Shown here: piece after piece, positions 1-8,669 of the stretch
How the letters are laid out: each line of letters starts with the position of its first letter
Numbering within the stretch: the stretch's first letter is position 1
Source of the DNA: an uncultured Paracoccaceae bacterium
Lineage (GTDB): Bacteria; Pseudomonadota; Alphaproteobacteria; Rhodobacterales; Rhodobacteraceae
DNA length: 64,000 nucleotides
Assembly (NCBI GenBank): GCA_947489445.1
Contig: CANLDN010000001.1
Span: 62,001-126,000, forward strand
Direction of reading: 5' to 3'
The notes under the pieces: model-generated
Told to the model about the DNA's origin: nothing
The model's database searches: none
What the model saw: the letters and a program-made list of their open reading frames with translations, nothing else
Translations under genes and position numbers: made by a program

Positions 1-435
1 CGATCCCGCATTCACACCAATACGGATCGAACAGTTGTGATCGCGGGCCGCCTTGATCACCTCTTTGACCCGCTTCTCATCCCCGATATTCCCGGGATTG
101 ATGCGCAGACAGGCCGCGCCCGCCTCTGCCGCCTCGATCCCGCGTTTGTAGTGGAAGTGGATGTCGGCAACGATGGGCACGGACACTTCGGGCACAATCT
201 GTTTCAGGGCAGCGCTCGACGCCTCATCCGGCACCGAAATCCGCACGATATCCGCACCAGCCTCGGCTGCCGCATTCACCTGATCAATCGTGGCCTTCAC
301 ATCCGTTGTCAGCGTATTGGTCATGGTTTGCACGGAAATCGGGGCATCCCCACCGACGGGAACCGCACCCACCATGATCTGACGGGACTTGCGCCTGTAG
401 ATATTGCGCCAGGGACGGATATGGTTCAGGGACAT
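1..435 (-). CDS. ispG: 4-hydroxy-3-methylbut-2-en-1-yl diphosphate synthase (IspG/GcpE), N-terminal part
   Basis: Cytosolic 4Fe-4S enzyme of the non-mevalonate isoprenoid (MEP) pathway; it reductively opens MEcPP to HMBPP. Only the first 145 residues are inside the window and the gene runs off the left edge. The visible protein begins [20 protein letters not shown] and has the family's early blocks [37 protein letters not shown] and [10 protein letters not shown]. The C-terminal cluster cysteines lie outside the window, so integrity cannot be judged. It follows rodZ on the same strand with a 78-bp gap, an arrangement I know from Rhodobacterales, so co-transcription is likely. Family call is secure. 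Confidence 0.95.
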   Translation of the reverse strand, partial: MSLNHIRPWRNIYRRKSRQIMVGAVPVGGDAPISVQTMTNTLTTDVKATIDQVNAAAEAGADIVRISVPDEASSAALKQIVPEVSVPIVADIHFHYKRGIEAAEAGAACLRINPGNIGDEKRVKEVIKAARDHNCSIRIGVNAGS

Positions 436-513
436 GGGGACCGCTTTCAGCTATTGGGCGTCTGGACCCAATCTAAGCGGCAATCAAAGGTGCAGCAAGC
501 GCAGCAGGTGCGA

Positions 514-1707
514 TTATTCGTCCGCAACCACTTCAGCAAAATTAACAATCTCAGCAAGATCATTATCACTGGTCAAATCAGCCACGGCATATGTCTGCGT
601 CAGGCTTTCAGTCGTCAGCTCAACATTCGAGGTCACAACACCTTTCGGACCCACCGGGCCGTAATGCACGCCATTCACGGCAAAATACATCGCACCGCTT
701 TCGCCTACGCGCAGGCTGGCGGGTTCTTCGGTCGCAGGCACGACGAAATTCTGACCGGGCTCCATTACGCCCTCATAGATCACCGTGCCATCAGCTGACC
801 GCACGCGCACCCAAGCTGGACGGACCGCAACCAATTGCAACTCTGGCACCGCCTCTTCGACCACACGCACAGGTGGGGCGAATGGCTCAGGCGTCTCAAT
901 GGCCGCGACTGTGACCGCAGGCTCAAACCGCTCATCCGGGATCAACGCACCAATCGCGCTTGGGTTCAGTGTGGAAATCGGGGCATCACGCGCCACCAGC
1001 ACGGGCACATCCAGCGCCTGCGGACGATACAGGCGGTCCAGTGCTTCGCGCGACGGCGTATCAAAAGCAGCCAGCGCATCGTTGGTCTGTGGCACATTGG
1101 ACGCGCCTGCCAGCGGATCAATATCCGATACAACAACAGGGGTCTGCTCAACCGGGGCAAACTGAACCTTCTGCACCTCTTGCAACACCGTCCAGCCACC
1201 GTATCCCAGCCCGCCAATCAAGGCGACCAGCACCATCAGCGACCCAAGGGCGCGCGGTTCAAACTGTGCCAACACCGCATCCCCAACTGGAATGAACGGG
1301 GTGGGTGACGCGGAAAAGATATCTTTGCCCAACGGGCCAACAACCGGCTCAGCCGATTTACCCTTGAGCGATGACGCATCAGCGGACATGCCATGTGCGG
1401 TTACAAACCCACTTTCCTCTGAAAACGCGGCAAATGCCTCGTCAGGGTCCATGTTCAGATAGCGGGCATATGATCTGACATAACCCGCTATAAATCCGGG
1501 TGTGTCAAAGGCGGATGGATCCGCGTTTTCGATGGCTGCTATATAGGCGGCTTTGATCTTCAGCTCGCGTTGCACATCCAAAAGGCTCTTGCCCATGGTT
1601 GCACGCTCACCGCGCATCAAATCACCAAGACGCAATTCAAAGTCGTCAAAGCCTTTGGCTTGTACGTCCTCCGACGCGTCTGTGCGCTTGAAGGTCTTCC
1701 CGATCAT
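514..1707 (-). CDS. rodZ: RodZ-like helix-turn-helix membrane protein (DUF4115)
   Basis: 397 residues. An N-terminal XRE/HTH_25-type DNA-binding fold (about residues 25-95; LRGLMRGERATMGKSLLDVQ-like start, PGFIAGYVRSYARYL signature) is followed by a linker, one membrane helix (about 150-175, GSLMVLVALIGGLGYGGW), a long Pro/Ala-rich periplasmic linker and a C-terminal DUF4115 beta domain (about 295-375; PAWVRVRSADGTVIYEG, YFAVNGVHYGPVG). This is the architecture of RodZ, which links MreB to the elongation machinery of the cell wall. Upstream neighbour hemA and downstream ispG are on the same strand. Function is inferred from architecture; a plain membrane-bound regulator is the alternative. 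Confidence 0.8.
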   Translation of the reverse strand: MIGKTFKRTDASEDVQAKGFDDFELRLGDLMRGERATMGKSLLDVQRELKIKAAYIAAIENADPSAFDTPGFIAGYVRSYARYLNMDPDEAFAAFSEESGFVTAHGMSADASSLKGKSAEPVVGPLGKDIFSASPTPFIPVGDAVLAQFEPRALGSLMVLVALIGGLGYGGWTVLQEVQKVQFAPVEQTPVVVSDIDPLAGASNVPQTNDALAAFDTPSREALDRLYRPQALDVPVLVARDAPISTLNPSAIGALIPDERFEPAVTVAAIETPEPFAPPVRVVEEAVPELQLVAVRPAWVRVRSADGTVIYEGVMEPGQNFVVPATEEPASLRVGESGAMYFAVNGVHYGPVGPKGVVTSNVELTTESLTQTYAVADLTSDNDLAEIVNFAEVVADE

Positions 1708-1738
1708 CGACTGTCCCGTCGCTTACTGCCCCTAAGCC

Positions 1739-1768
1739 TTCATGCATCGCGAATCAAAGATGCATGAA
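1739..1768. repeat. Perfect inverted repeat between hemA and rodZ
   Basis: Arms of 10 bp, ttcatgcatc and gatgcatgaa, separated by a 10-nt loop. It sits just after the hemA stop and about 30 bp upstream of the rodZ start. There is no T-run on either strand, so it is a poor Rho-independent terminator; it may be a 3'-end processing hairpin for hemA or an operator for rodZ. Confidence 0.45.
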
Positions 1769-1822
1769 CACCTTGGAAACCAATAACATATCCACAGGGG
1801 ACATGCACATCTTGAAAAAGTG

Positions 1823-3046
1823 TTAACAGGCAAGCTCGGCGCGATTTAGCGCACAATGTGACCAAAGATTGTCCAAAGCACTTACCAGCGCATCCAACTC
1901 GCGCGGCCCATGCACAGGTGACGGGGTAAACCGCAGCCGCTCCGTACCGCGTGGGACTGTGGGAAAATTGATGGGCTGGACATAAATGCCAAACTCCGAA
2001 AGCAGCATGTCTGACAGCTTTTTCGTATGCACGGGATCGCCAACAATCAGCGGGACGATATGGGTGCCATGATCAATGATCGGCAGTCCCATGCCCTTGA
2101 GCCGCAGCTTGAGGATCTTCGCCTGCGTCTGATGCTGATCGCGCAGTGACTGATCCGTCTTCAGATGGGCGACACTCGCCGCAGCGCCCGCAGCCACAGC
2201 AGGCGGCAGTGAGGTGGTAAAGATGAAGCCCGGCGCATAAGACCTTATTGCATCACACATTTTTGCCGATGCAGCGATATAGCCCCCCATGACGCCATAG
2301 GCCTTGGCCAGCGTGCCGTTGATGATATCAATTCGCCCCATCAAGCCATCACGCTCAGCCACGCCAGCACCGCGCGGGCCATACATGCCCACCGCATGAA
2401 CCTCATCAATATAGGTCAGCGCGCCGAACTCATCGGCCAGATCACAAATCTCGGCGATCGGGCCAAAGTCACCATCCATGGAATAGATCGATTCAAACGC
2501 AATCACCTTCGGCGCGGCGGGATCATCCGCCGCCAGCAACGCACGCAAATGATCCAGATCGTTATGGCGGAAAATCCGCTTGGCCCCACCATTGCGGCGG
2601 ACCCCTTCGATCATCGAGGCATGGTTCAACGCATCCGAATAAATAATCAATCCGGGGAACAACTTAGGCAACGTGCTTAACGTTGCGTCATTGGCAATAT
2701 AGGCAGAGGTAAACAACAACGCGGCTTCCTTGCGATGCAAATCGGCCAACTCCGCCTCAAGGCGTTTGTGATAAACAGTCGTGCCAGAGATATTGCGCGT
2801 CCCGCCGGACCCGGCCCCTGTCGCCTCAATCGCCTCATGCATTGCGGCCAGAACAACGGGATGCTGGCCCATGCCCAGATAGTCATTGCCGCACCATACC
2901 GTCACCGGCTGTTCGGCACCATCAGGCTTACGCCACGTCGCATGCGGAAACTGGCCGCGCTTGCGCTCAATATCGATAAAGGTGCGATAGCGACCTTCTT
3001 CATGCAAACGGTCAATCGCGATGTCCAGCTGGGCGTTGTAATCCAC
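1823..3046 (-). CDS. hemA: 5-aminolevulinate synthase
   Basis: 407 residues, the usual length for alphaproteobacterial ALA synthase. The cytosolic PLP enzyme condenses glycine with succinyl-CoA to give 5-aminolevulinate, the first step of haem, cobalamin and (where present) bacteriochlorophyll synthesis by the Shemin route. Visible signatures: [28 protein letters not shown], the [10 protein letters not shown] block with the PLP-contacting Asp, and the Schiff-base Lys in [13 protein letters not shown]. The C-terminal [11 protein letters not shown] motif is intact. The promoter region carries an FnrL-type box about 140 bp upstream, consistent with oxygen control. Monocistronic-looking; an inverted repeat lies after the stop. 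Confidence 0.97.
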   Translation of the reverse strand: MDYNAQLDIAIDRLHEEGRYRTFIDIERKRGQFPHATWRKPDGAEQPVTVWCGNDYLGMGQHPVVLAAMHEAIEATGAGSGGTRNISGTTVYHKRLEAELADLHRKEAALLFTSAYIANDATLSTLPKLFPGLIIYSDALNHASMIEGVRRNGGAKRIFRHNDLDHLRALLAADDPAAPKVIAFESIYSMDGDFGPIAEICDLADEFGALTYIDEVHAVGMYGPRGAGVAERDGLMGRIDIINGTLAKAYGVMGGYIAASAKMCDAIRSYAPGFIFTTSLPPAVAAGAAASVAHLKTDQSLRDQHQTQAKILKLRLKGMGLPIIDHGTHIVPLIVGDPVHTKKLSDMLLSEFGIYVQPINFPTVPRGTERLRFTPSPVHGPRELDALVSALDNLWSHCALNRAELAC

Positions 3047-3185
3047 TGATACGTCCTTTTCTCTCGCAACAAAGCCCTCGAAAACGCGGTCTTTGAATCG
3101 TTCTAAGCCTCATATAGGGCGTATTCGCACCGGGCAATACGCTACAAACTGTCGCCCTGTTTTAACGCAATAACCTGAATGTAAT

Positions 3186-3199
3186 GTGATCTGGATCAA
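3186..3199 (-). promoter_or_regulatory. FNR/FnrL-type box upstream of hemA
   Basis: Read on the minus strand this is TTGATccagATCAC, one mismatch from the TTGAT-N4-ATCAA consensus of FNR/FnrL. It lies between hemA (start 3046) and the divergent M20 peptidase (start 3311). hemA is a known FnrL target in Rhodobacter, which makes it the more probable target. Confidence 0.6.
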
Positions 3200-3243
3200 A
3201 CAACCCAGATTTTTGCGCCCCGATATACGCGACCGGCATCGTT

Positions 3244-3263
3244 AGGTGGGTTTCAACCCACCT
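3244..3263. repeat. GGTGGGTT-type intergenic palindrome, copy 1
   Basis: Arms aggtgggtt and aacccacct (9 bp) with a 2-nt loop, in the hemA/M20-peptidase intergenic region. It belongs to a dispersed palindrome family with further copies at 15055, 45033, 56951 and 62861. Confidence 0.75.
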
Positions 3264-3310
3264 GCCCTTGTCCTAACCTGCGGCAAATCTCCAATCCAAA
3301 GGTTACGCGC

Positions 3311-4684
3311 ATGACCCTCGATCCTGTCCTCGCCCGCATCGACGCCGAATTGCCACAAGCCACCGACCGGCTGCTGGAGCTGCTGCGCATTCCTTCCATC
3401 TCGACCGATCCGGCCTACAAGGACAAATGCGAACAAGCCGCCGATTGGCTCGTCGCCGACCTGCAATCCATTGGGTTCGACGCCTCCAAACGGCCCACGC
3501 CCGGGCACCCGATGGTTGTGGCGCATTCAGGCGGCGACGGGCCACATGTCCTGTTCTACGGGCATTACGACGTACAGCCCGTCGATCCGCTTGACCTGTG
3601 GGACCGGGACCCGTTCGACCCGCAAATCGAAGACACGGCCAACGGCCAGGTCATCCGGGGGCGCGGCGCGTCGGACGACAAGGGGCAACTGATGACCTTT
3701 GTTGAGGCTTGCCGCGCTTGGAAAGCTGAACACGGCACCCTGCCCGCCAACATCACCATCTTCTTCGAAGGGGAAGAGGAATCCGGCTCTCCCTCCCTCA
3801 CCCCCTTCATGGAAGAAAACCGGGACGAGCTGACCACTGACATCGCGCTGATCTGCGATACCGGGCTCTACGGCGACAGCACGCCCGCGATCATCACGCA
3901 ACTGCGCGGGCTTTTGGGCGAAGAACTCACCATCACCGGCCCGAACAAGGACCTGCATTCCGGCATGTATGGCGGGCTGGCGATGAACCCCGTGCGGGTG
4001 CTGGCCAAGATCATCGCGGCCCTGCACGACGATCAGGGGCGGATCACCATCCCCGATTTCTACGACGGTGTCCCTGAACTCTCCAACGAACTCGCCGCCG
4101 CATGGGACGACCTGAAATTCGACGAAAAACACTTCCTGGGCGAGGTTGGGCTATCAGAACCAGCCGGCGAAAAGGGGCGCCGCCCGCTTGAAATGATCTG
4201 GTCACGACCCACCTGCGAGGTCAACGGGATCTGGTCCGGCTACACAGGCGACGGCTTCAAAACCGTACTGCCGAGCCAGGCACACGCCAAAATCAGCTTC
4301 CGGTTGGTTGGCACGCAAGATCCGCCGAAAATCCGTGAAAACCTCCGCAAAATGGTGCAAGACATGCTGCCGCCCGATTGCAACGTCAGCTTTCGCGCCC
4401 ATGGGGCCAGTGCTGCGGGTCAAATGACGACAACCCACCCCGCCTTCGATCAGGCACGCAAGGCGCTGTCCGACGAATGGCCTAACGCTGCGGCCTATGT
4501 GGGCTGCGGCGGATCGATCCCGATCGCGGGGCATTTCAAGAATATCCTCAACATGGACGCCATGCTGATCGGTTTTGGCAAAGACGACGACCAGATCCAC
4601 TCACCCAACGAAAAATACGACCTGTCATCCTTCCACAAAGGGATCAGATCATGGGCGCGGATTTTGCATGAAATGACTGCGTAG
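3311..4684 (+). CDS. M20 family dipeptidase
   Basis: 457 residues, typical of the larger M20/M25/M40 dipeptidases. Zinc-dependent cytosolic hydrolase. Metal-site motifs are seen: FYGHYDVQPVDP (first His and Asp), GRGASDDKGQ (bridging Asp), FFEGEEESGS (catalytic Glu-Glu pair) and, in the C-terminal third, the final metal His region HSPNEKYDL. The bacterial dimerisation domain with LHSGMYGG lies in the middle. An AAAGG sequence precedes the ATG by about 10 nt. It is divergent from hemA and appears to be a single-gene unit. Substrate is unknown; family members act on peptides, carnosine-like dipeptides or N-acyl amino acids. Confidence 0.9.
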   Translation: MTLDPVLARIDAELPQATDRLLELLRIPSISTDPAYKDKCEQAADWLVADLQSIGFDASKRPTPGHPMVVAHSGGDGPHVLFYGHYDVQPVDPLDLWDRDPFDPQIEDTANGQVIRGRGASDDKGQLMTFVEACRAWKAEHGTLPANITIFFEGEEESGSPSLTPFMEENRDELTTDIALICDTGLYGDSTPAIITQLRGLLGEELTITGPNKDLHSGMYGGLAMNPVRVLAKIIAALHDDQGRITIPDFYDGVPELSNELAAAWDDLKFDEKHFLGEVGLSEPAGEKGRRPLEMIWSRPTCEVNGIWSGYTGDGFKTVLPSQAHAKISFRLVGTQDPPKIRENLRKMVQDMLPPDCNVSFRAHGASAAGQMTTTHPAFDQARKALSDEWPNAAAYVGCGGSIPIAGHFKNILNMDAMLIGFGKDDDQIHSPNEKYDLSSFHKGIRSWARILHEMTA

Positions 4685-4741
4685 GTAATGGACGGGCGAA
4701 GGCGACGCCCAAAAGCCGCAGGCTGTAGAACGATCAGGACT

Positions 4742-5368
4742 TCAGGACGTCCGTTTTGTTTGCGCGACAGGCCCAAAATACTGCGGCGCCTCGGCACGTT
4801 CAAACATCCCGTAATCTCTGGAAACGCGGCTCGATAATGCACTTATGACCGTATCGTCACTTGCCGTCTTTTCGACCACGGATCGCCCCTCGGCTTCGCT
4901 GGAAACACTGGCGATCATCAGATAGGAATGCGCCTCGGTCACGCTTTCAAACACTTCAATGTCTTCAGCGTCCGGCACGTCATTGGTTCGGGTGATCGTC
5001 AGAAAGCGGTCAGGCGTTGTGCCCGCGTCATTATACGCGCCGTCTTTGGTCCAGTTCGTCTGCGGTTCACCCTGCGCCACATGCTGTAAAACATGCGAGA
5101 TACGAATACGGTAGTCTGCAAAATGTTTGAACCGCCCGGCAGATTGGGATCTGTGATGCTGGCGGTCGGTTCTCCAGCGCGCAATGGATGCCTCGTCGCG
5201 CCAAAGGGAATGCGACAGGATAACATTCGGGCGCGCCAAAGATTTGAACCTCTCAATGAAGATCAAACCGTCATGTTCCATGAGAATCGGGCGCAGCATC
5301 GCAGCGTGCCGAAAATAATGGTCTTCGTGACCAGCACGCGGCGTCATCTCGAAAAGCAATGCCTGCAT
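4742..5368 (-). CDS. Antibiotic-biosynthesis-monooxygenase (ABM) domain protein
   Basis: 208 residues from the ATG at 5368 (MQALLFEMTPRAGHEDHYFR). The N-terminal ~100 residues fit the ABM dimeric alpha-beta barrel: a leading strand, the HEDHYFRHAAMLRPIL helix, DGLIFIERFKSL and SHSLWRDEASIARWR, which is the usual hydrophobic-strand and W-R-D-E-x-x-x-x-W pattern. The C-terminal half (EDIEVFESVTEAHSYLMIAS) looks like a second, shorter barrel half. ABM proteins range from quinol monooxygenases to haem-degrading enzymes and many have no known substrate; I assign none. A start at 5398 is possible but has no better ribosome site. The AraC remnant lies directly upstream. Confidence 0.65.
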   Translation of the reverse strand: MQALLFEMTPRAGHEDHYFRHAAMLRPILMEHDGLIFIERFKSLARPNVILSHSLWRDEASIARWRTDRQHHRSQSAGRFKHFADYRIRISHVLQHVAQGEPQTNWTKDGAYNDAGTTPDRFLTITRTNDVPDAEDIEVFESVTEAHSYLMIASVSSEAEGRSVVEKTASDDTVISALSSRVSRDYGMFERAEAPQYFGPVAQTKRTS

Positions 5369-5450
5369 CTTGCACCTGTCATATTGTAGTTCCCGCAAGT
5401 CGATAAACTATCAGTTTTAGACGGCTTGTCTGGAACAAAAGTGATGTTGG

Positions 5451-5613
5451 TCAGGGCTGCCAGGCTTTTCGGTAGACGCCCGGGCTTGTGCCGAAATTCG
5501 GTTTGAAAACCGGGCCCCGGTGACTTTGATCGGCAAATCCGCATTCATGGGCTACCGCTGCCAAGCCATTCGGATGTTTCCAAACCCAGCTTGTGAATGA
5601 CGCGCCTATAGGT
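5451..5613 (-). pseudogene. Frameshifted 3' remnant of an AraC-family regulator
   Basis: On the minus strand the frame ending at 5451 reads LAAVAHECGFADQSHRGPVF followed by KPNFGTSPGVYRKAWQP and a stop: the second HTH and C-terminal signature of AraC/XylS proteins. Upstream, a different frame gives TYRRVIHKLGLETS, matching the first HTH region of the same family. The two pieces are out of frame and no intact N-terminal ligand domain is seen, so this is a decaying regulator gene. It may once have controlled the downstream ABM gene. Confidence 0.65.
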
Positions 5614-6003
5614 TCATCTGGTTGGTGCGTGTTCCATGCATGGGTTATTGCATGTCAAATTACCTTCGTCAGCCAAGAGTTCGTATTTCGATCTGCGTCT
5701 GGTGACCAATCACAAAGGCCTGCAGTTGTAGCGTAGCAAAGCCCGCAAGATTTGACGCCACAACCGGCGCAGCTTGAAGGCAGTGAAACCCTGCGGCTGG
5801 TGGACCGGTCAGATTGACGCGCGGGATCGTATCCGTTGGCGCGCCGTATGACCGGGTTACTTCGGCATTGTCAGCTGTGAGTCCAGAATATCTGATGCTG
5901 CGCTTCGCATGAATGTCCGCCTGTCCATTTCTGATCAGTTGCCTGAAGGCGGAAACCCCAATATCAAACCGTTGCGTTGCAGCAGCTTTCTGAGGAAATG
6001 CAA

Positions 6004-6861
6004 ATGAACTTTGCCAGAGTGCGGGTGGAAACCACCACGGCAATCGCAATTGGCACGCTTTGCCTGATTGCGATCATGGTTGGGGCAATTGCACATCAGG
6101 AGTTCAGCTGGTGGGTTTTCCCATTCATCCTGCTATTCGGCACGATTTTTGTCGGAATTTTGGGTCTCTGTTTCCTGAACTATCGCGAGGATCGGTTTCG
6201 CCGCGCATCGATCGAAAATTACCCCGACGAACCATGGATGTGGGACGCGAGATGGCAGTCCGACACCATGACGTCGCGAAGTAAATCGGAGTTTTGGGGA
6301 ACCCTCATGTTTACCATTATTCTGGGTGTGTTTGCCGTTATAGGCGTGGCGACATTGCTCGAAGGACTACCTGAGGGCAACCTATGGGTACTGCTTAATC
6401 TCATTCCAATTGTTGCAGCGGTTTACCTTGGTAAAAACACATACGTCGCATGGAGGACGCTGCGCTTGGAAAAGCACGTATCGCTTACCAGTGAGACGCG
6501 CCCTGCATGGATTGGCTCGCCGTTTTCCGCGCTGATGGAAACGATGGACGGGCATCATCCTGAGCACGTCGATGCCTGGTTGGAGCATTTCAAAGTCATT
6601 CGCCGAGAAGAGAGCGATGGGGTGACACTTGAGAAGGTCGTTGACCGCAGATTGCCAGGACATGTTGAAGATGTAGGCCATGGTCGCGCCAGGATTTCCG
6701 TAGACATCCCGCACCATAGTCCGGCAACCTCATGGTCCAAAGACGAACAAAACAGGTGGTGGGACCTGGTCATATCAGCAGATGTTTCGGGCAATGACGT
6801 CTCGTTGAGGTACGAGATACCCGTTGCCAACCCAGAAAATCACCAAGTTCGGCAAACCTAA
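6004..6861 (+). CDS. Unrecognised membrane protein with two N-terminal and two central membrane segments
   Basis: 285 residues from the ATG at 6004, chosen because GAGGAA lies 9 nt upstream (the ATG at 5998 is too close to it). Hydrophobic segments: TAIAIGTLCLIAIMVGAIA, FSWWVFPFILLFGTIFVGILG, LMFTIILGVFAVIGVATLL and LWVLLNLIPIVAAVYLG. Between them is a soluble block YREDRFRRASIENYPDEPWM, and the C-terminal ~120 residues look like a beta-rich soluble domain (SVDIPHHSPATSW, DLVISADVSGNDV, RYEIPVANPE). The layout resembles DUF3592-like proteins but I do not recognise the family firmly. Base composition is more A+T-rich than the housekeeping genes nearby, suggesting an accessory gene. Confidence 0.6.
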   Translation: MNFARVRVETTTAIAIGTLCLIAIMVGAIAHQEFSWWVFPFILLFGTIFVGILGLCFLNYREDRFRRASIENYPDEPWMWDARWQSDTMTSRSKSEFWGTLMFTIILGVFAVIGVATLLEGLPEGNLWVLLNLIPIVAAVYLGKNTYVAWRTLRLEKHVSLTSETRPAWIGSPFSALMETMDGHHPEHVDAWLEHFKVIRREESDGVTLEKVVDRRLPGHVEDVGHGRARISVDIPHHSPATSWSKDEQNRWWDLVISADVSGNDVSLRYEIPVANPENHQVRQT

Positions 6862-6971
6862 CAACCCTAATTTTTTGGTTGAAAGCGGCCATCAAGAGTG
6901 TTCCCCAATACGGCAGCAAAGTCCCGCAAACCGGACGGTGACGCTGGCCGATGAGTGTGTCAGCTTCTGCG

Positions 6972-7304
6972 TCACAGAACCACTGGTACAGCCAAGACTG
7001 TCCAGTGCTTGGCATGGCCAATAACCTCAGCGCCTTCATTTTTCCGATCACTTATCGCACCCCGTTCGTGCTTGGGACATGCAATAAGAATTGTCCCGTC
7101 ATTAGCTGGTTCACGAATTGCCCCGTTTTCTCGGATCACTTGGCAAACGTCATCAGGATTTGGATAGGGTCTCACCGCAGACAGCCCTGAGGCGCTTGGC
7201 TCAGTGGAGTCAAAAGTCGTCGAGTTAGCGCCAAAGTTCATAGTTGGCGCGCATCCGGCCAACGCCAGCGTTGAAGTAATCAAGATCATTCTAGAAAGCG
7301 TCAT
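6972..7304 (-). CDS. Small putative lipoprotein
   Basis: 110 residues from the ATG at 7304 (MTLSRMILITSTLALAGCAP). A basic n-region, a hydrophobic core and a good lipobox (LALAGC, Cys at residue 18) indicate export and lipidation. The mature part has a conserved-looking block SAVRPYPNPDDVCQVIREN, then ILIACPKHERGAISDR, with two cysteines. No known domain recognised. It is convergent with the membrane-protein gene and downstream of the gene-poor stretch before tRNA-Asp. Confidence 0.55.
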   Translation of the reverse strand: MTLSRMILITSTLALAGCAPTMNFGANSTTFDSTEPSASGLSAVRPYPNPDDVCQVIRENGAIREPANDGTILIACPKHERGAISDRKNEGAEVIGHAKHWTVLAVPVVL

Positions 7305-7738
7305 GCATATCACTTCAGAAAAAAGCAATTCCATTGTTATGAGCCCTTAACCAACACACCAATTTTTTTTTAGTCAACAAGTTCGCAAATCAGTCGGTCG
7401 TCGTACTCACTCAAGTTGCCCAAAAACGACCATTTGGTAGACCGAATTCCTAAGCCAGACATTGATGCGATTGCAGCGACGTTCACTTTTTCCGCTTAGC
7501 TGGCATTCGCAACGCCGCAACCATTTGATCGTCCACTTGCCGCCCGGCAACGCTTTGGCGGCCCTAGGGACCACGTGCATATTTCGAGCGGTTGAACTGG
7601 CGGTCCCTTTAATCCGTCACAACAAATACTGTTGACCCGTGATTCCGAGGCGACACTAGCAACAGGTGGGGGATTTGAACCGGTCATTCGAACGCGCGTC
7701 GTAAATCAGCGATTTATGCAGGCAGGAACGGATCAAAA
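7305..7738. other. Gene-poor stretch with possible coding remnants
   Basis: No convincing gene. On the minus strand two short out-of-frame pieces look protein-like: about 7500-7375 ending SEYDDRLICELVD-stop, and about 7610-7480 ending RQVDDQMVAALRMPAKRKK-stop. They may be debris of one decayed gene but I cannot name it. A run of nine T lies near 7364. Confidence 0.35.
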
Positions 7739-7815
7739 TGGCGCGGTTGACGGGGCTCGAACCCGCGACCCCCGGCGTGACAGGCCGGTACTCTAACCAG
7801 CTGAGCTACAACCGC
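7739..7815 (-). tRNA. tRNA-Asp (GTC), copy 1
   Basis: 77 nt with encoded CCA. Acceptor GCGGTTG/CAACCGC, U8-A9, D-arm GCTCAGCTGGTTAGAGT-like, anticodon loop CTGTCAC with GTC, T-arm GCGGGTTCGAGCCCCGT, discriminator G. Identical in sequence to the copy 530 bp away. Confidence 0.95.
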
Positions 7816-8268
7816 GCGTGACGGGCGGGATAATCCCGGATGCGCGTGGCGTCAATGAAAAACGAAACCAGAATTGCAACTTTTCCAGACGCGGTCATGA
7901 TTGCGCCAATTGATCTTCTGATCCGGGCAACGCACCCGATGAAAAACCTCTGCTGCATGCACGCATTTTTTTGTACCAACGGACCGGCAAGCCGCACAGC
8001 ACAGGACCATTTGGCGGTACGGCCATCACGGACAATGGCTCGCTTGTACTGCGCGTGACAGGTTAACACTTTGGCAAGAAACACACGCGGACGCATCGTT
8101 AATCTGACATCTCGCATGCAGGCATGCGCATGGTATGCACATGGTTTCTGCATACATTCTGCATGGCACATGAGCCTGCGTTTGCTGGCCCCTTAAGACA
8201 TTCCGGTACGAAATGTAAAAACCGTCGCGGCGTGTTGCGCGTACGGTGCCGTCTTATTTGGGAAAGAG
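7816..8268. other. Spacer between the two tRNA-Asp genes; holds 11-bp-phased repeats
   Basis: No supportable protein gene; open frames here lack ribosome sites and recognisable domains. The only structure I see is the 11-bp-phased repeat at 8126-8169 and a CATG-rich flank. Confidence 0.5.
8126..8169. repeat. 11-bp-phased GCATGGTTT repeat, locus A (degenerate)
   Basis: Four consecutive 11-bp units: gcgcatggtat, gcacatggttt, ctgcatacatt, ctgcatggcac. The same order of units occurs in cleaner form at 61177-61209. The 11-bp step equals about one helical turn, as in arrays bound cooperatively by a protein. Confidence 0.6.
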
Positions 8269-8345
8269 TGGCGCGGTTGACGGGGCTCGAACCCGCGACC
8301 CCCGGCGTGACAGGCCGGTACTCTAACCAGCTGAGCTACAACCGC
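8269..8345 (-). tRNA. tRNA-Asp (GTC), copy 2
   Basis: 77 nt, the same sequence as the gene at 7739-7815, CCA encoded, anticodon GTC. The two copies are in the same orientation and separated by 453 bp of unrelated spacer. Confidence 0.95.
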
Positions 8346-8669
8346 GCATCTTTAGGCAACGACAATCGTCAAAGCCTAGGCTGCTTCTAGAAGCGCGTTA
8401 CGACGGCGTCAAGCGGTCAATGAAGCAGGGTTCACAAAAGGAAAAAGCGCTTGCAAAAAACTGCAAGCGCTTTGAAAAATCGACAAGAGCGCACTCGTTA
8501 AACACGTTACTTTGCAATAACGCCCTTGCCCAAGACTTTAAAAGCCGTAAATGTCACCGTTACCAACCATACGCCGCTTCCCGGCCACGCATAGCTTATA
8601 CTCTCTAAACTGGGTCTATCTTTGACACAAAAGCGATATATTCCGAAAGCCTTATGTCACGAAGTGGCT
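8346..8669. other. Intergenic stretch upstream of the LytTR gene
   Basis: No gene seen. It contains a strong hairpin (8444-8473) and, further on, A+T-rich sequence likely to hold the LytTR promoter. Confidence 0.4.
8444..8473. terminator. 12-bp hairpin, possible terminator
   Basis: Arms aaagcgcttgca and tgcaagcgcttt with a 6-nt A-rich loop. On the minus strand it is followed by TTTTTCC, so a minus-strand Rho-independent terminator is possible, although the nearest upstream minus gene (pirin) is 1 kb away. Confidence 0.45.

Noticed and set aside
37..798. Plus-strand open frame of about 250 codons across ispG and rodZ
   Set aside because: It is the antisense of two clear genes and its protein has no recognisable pattern.
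5669..6049. Minus-strand frame of 126 codons overlapping the start of the membrane protein
   Set aside because: No ribosome site, no domain, and it overlaps a better-supported gene; part of a decayed region.
7640..7690. Sequence resembling a tRNA T-arm (GGTTCAAATCCCCC on the minus strand)
   Set aside because: The two sides of the would-be T-stem do not pair and no anticodon arm is present.
7806..8171. Minus-strand frame of 121 codons over tRNA-Asp and the phased repeat
   Set aside because: Includes a tRNA and repeats; Cys/Met-rich nonsense composition.
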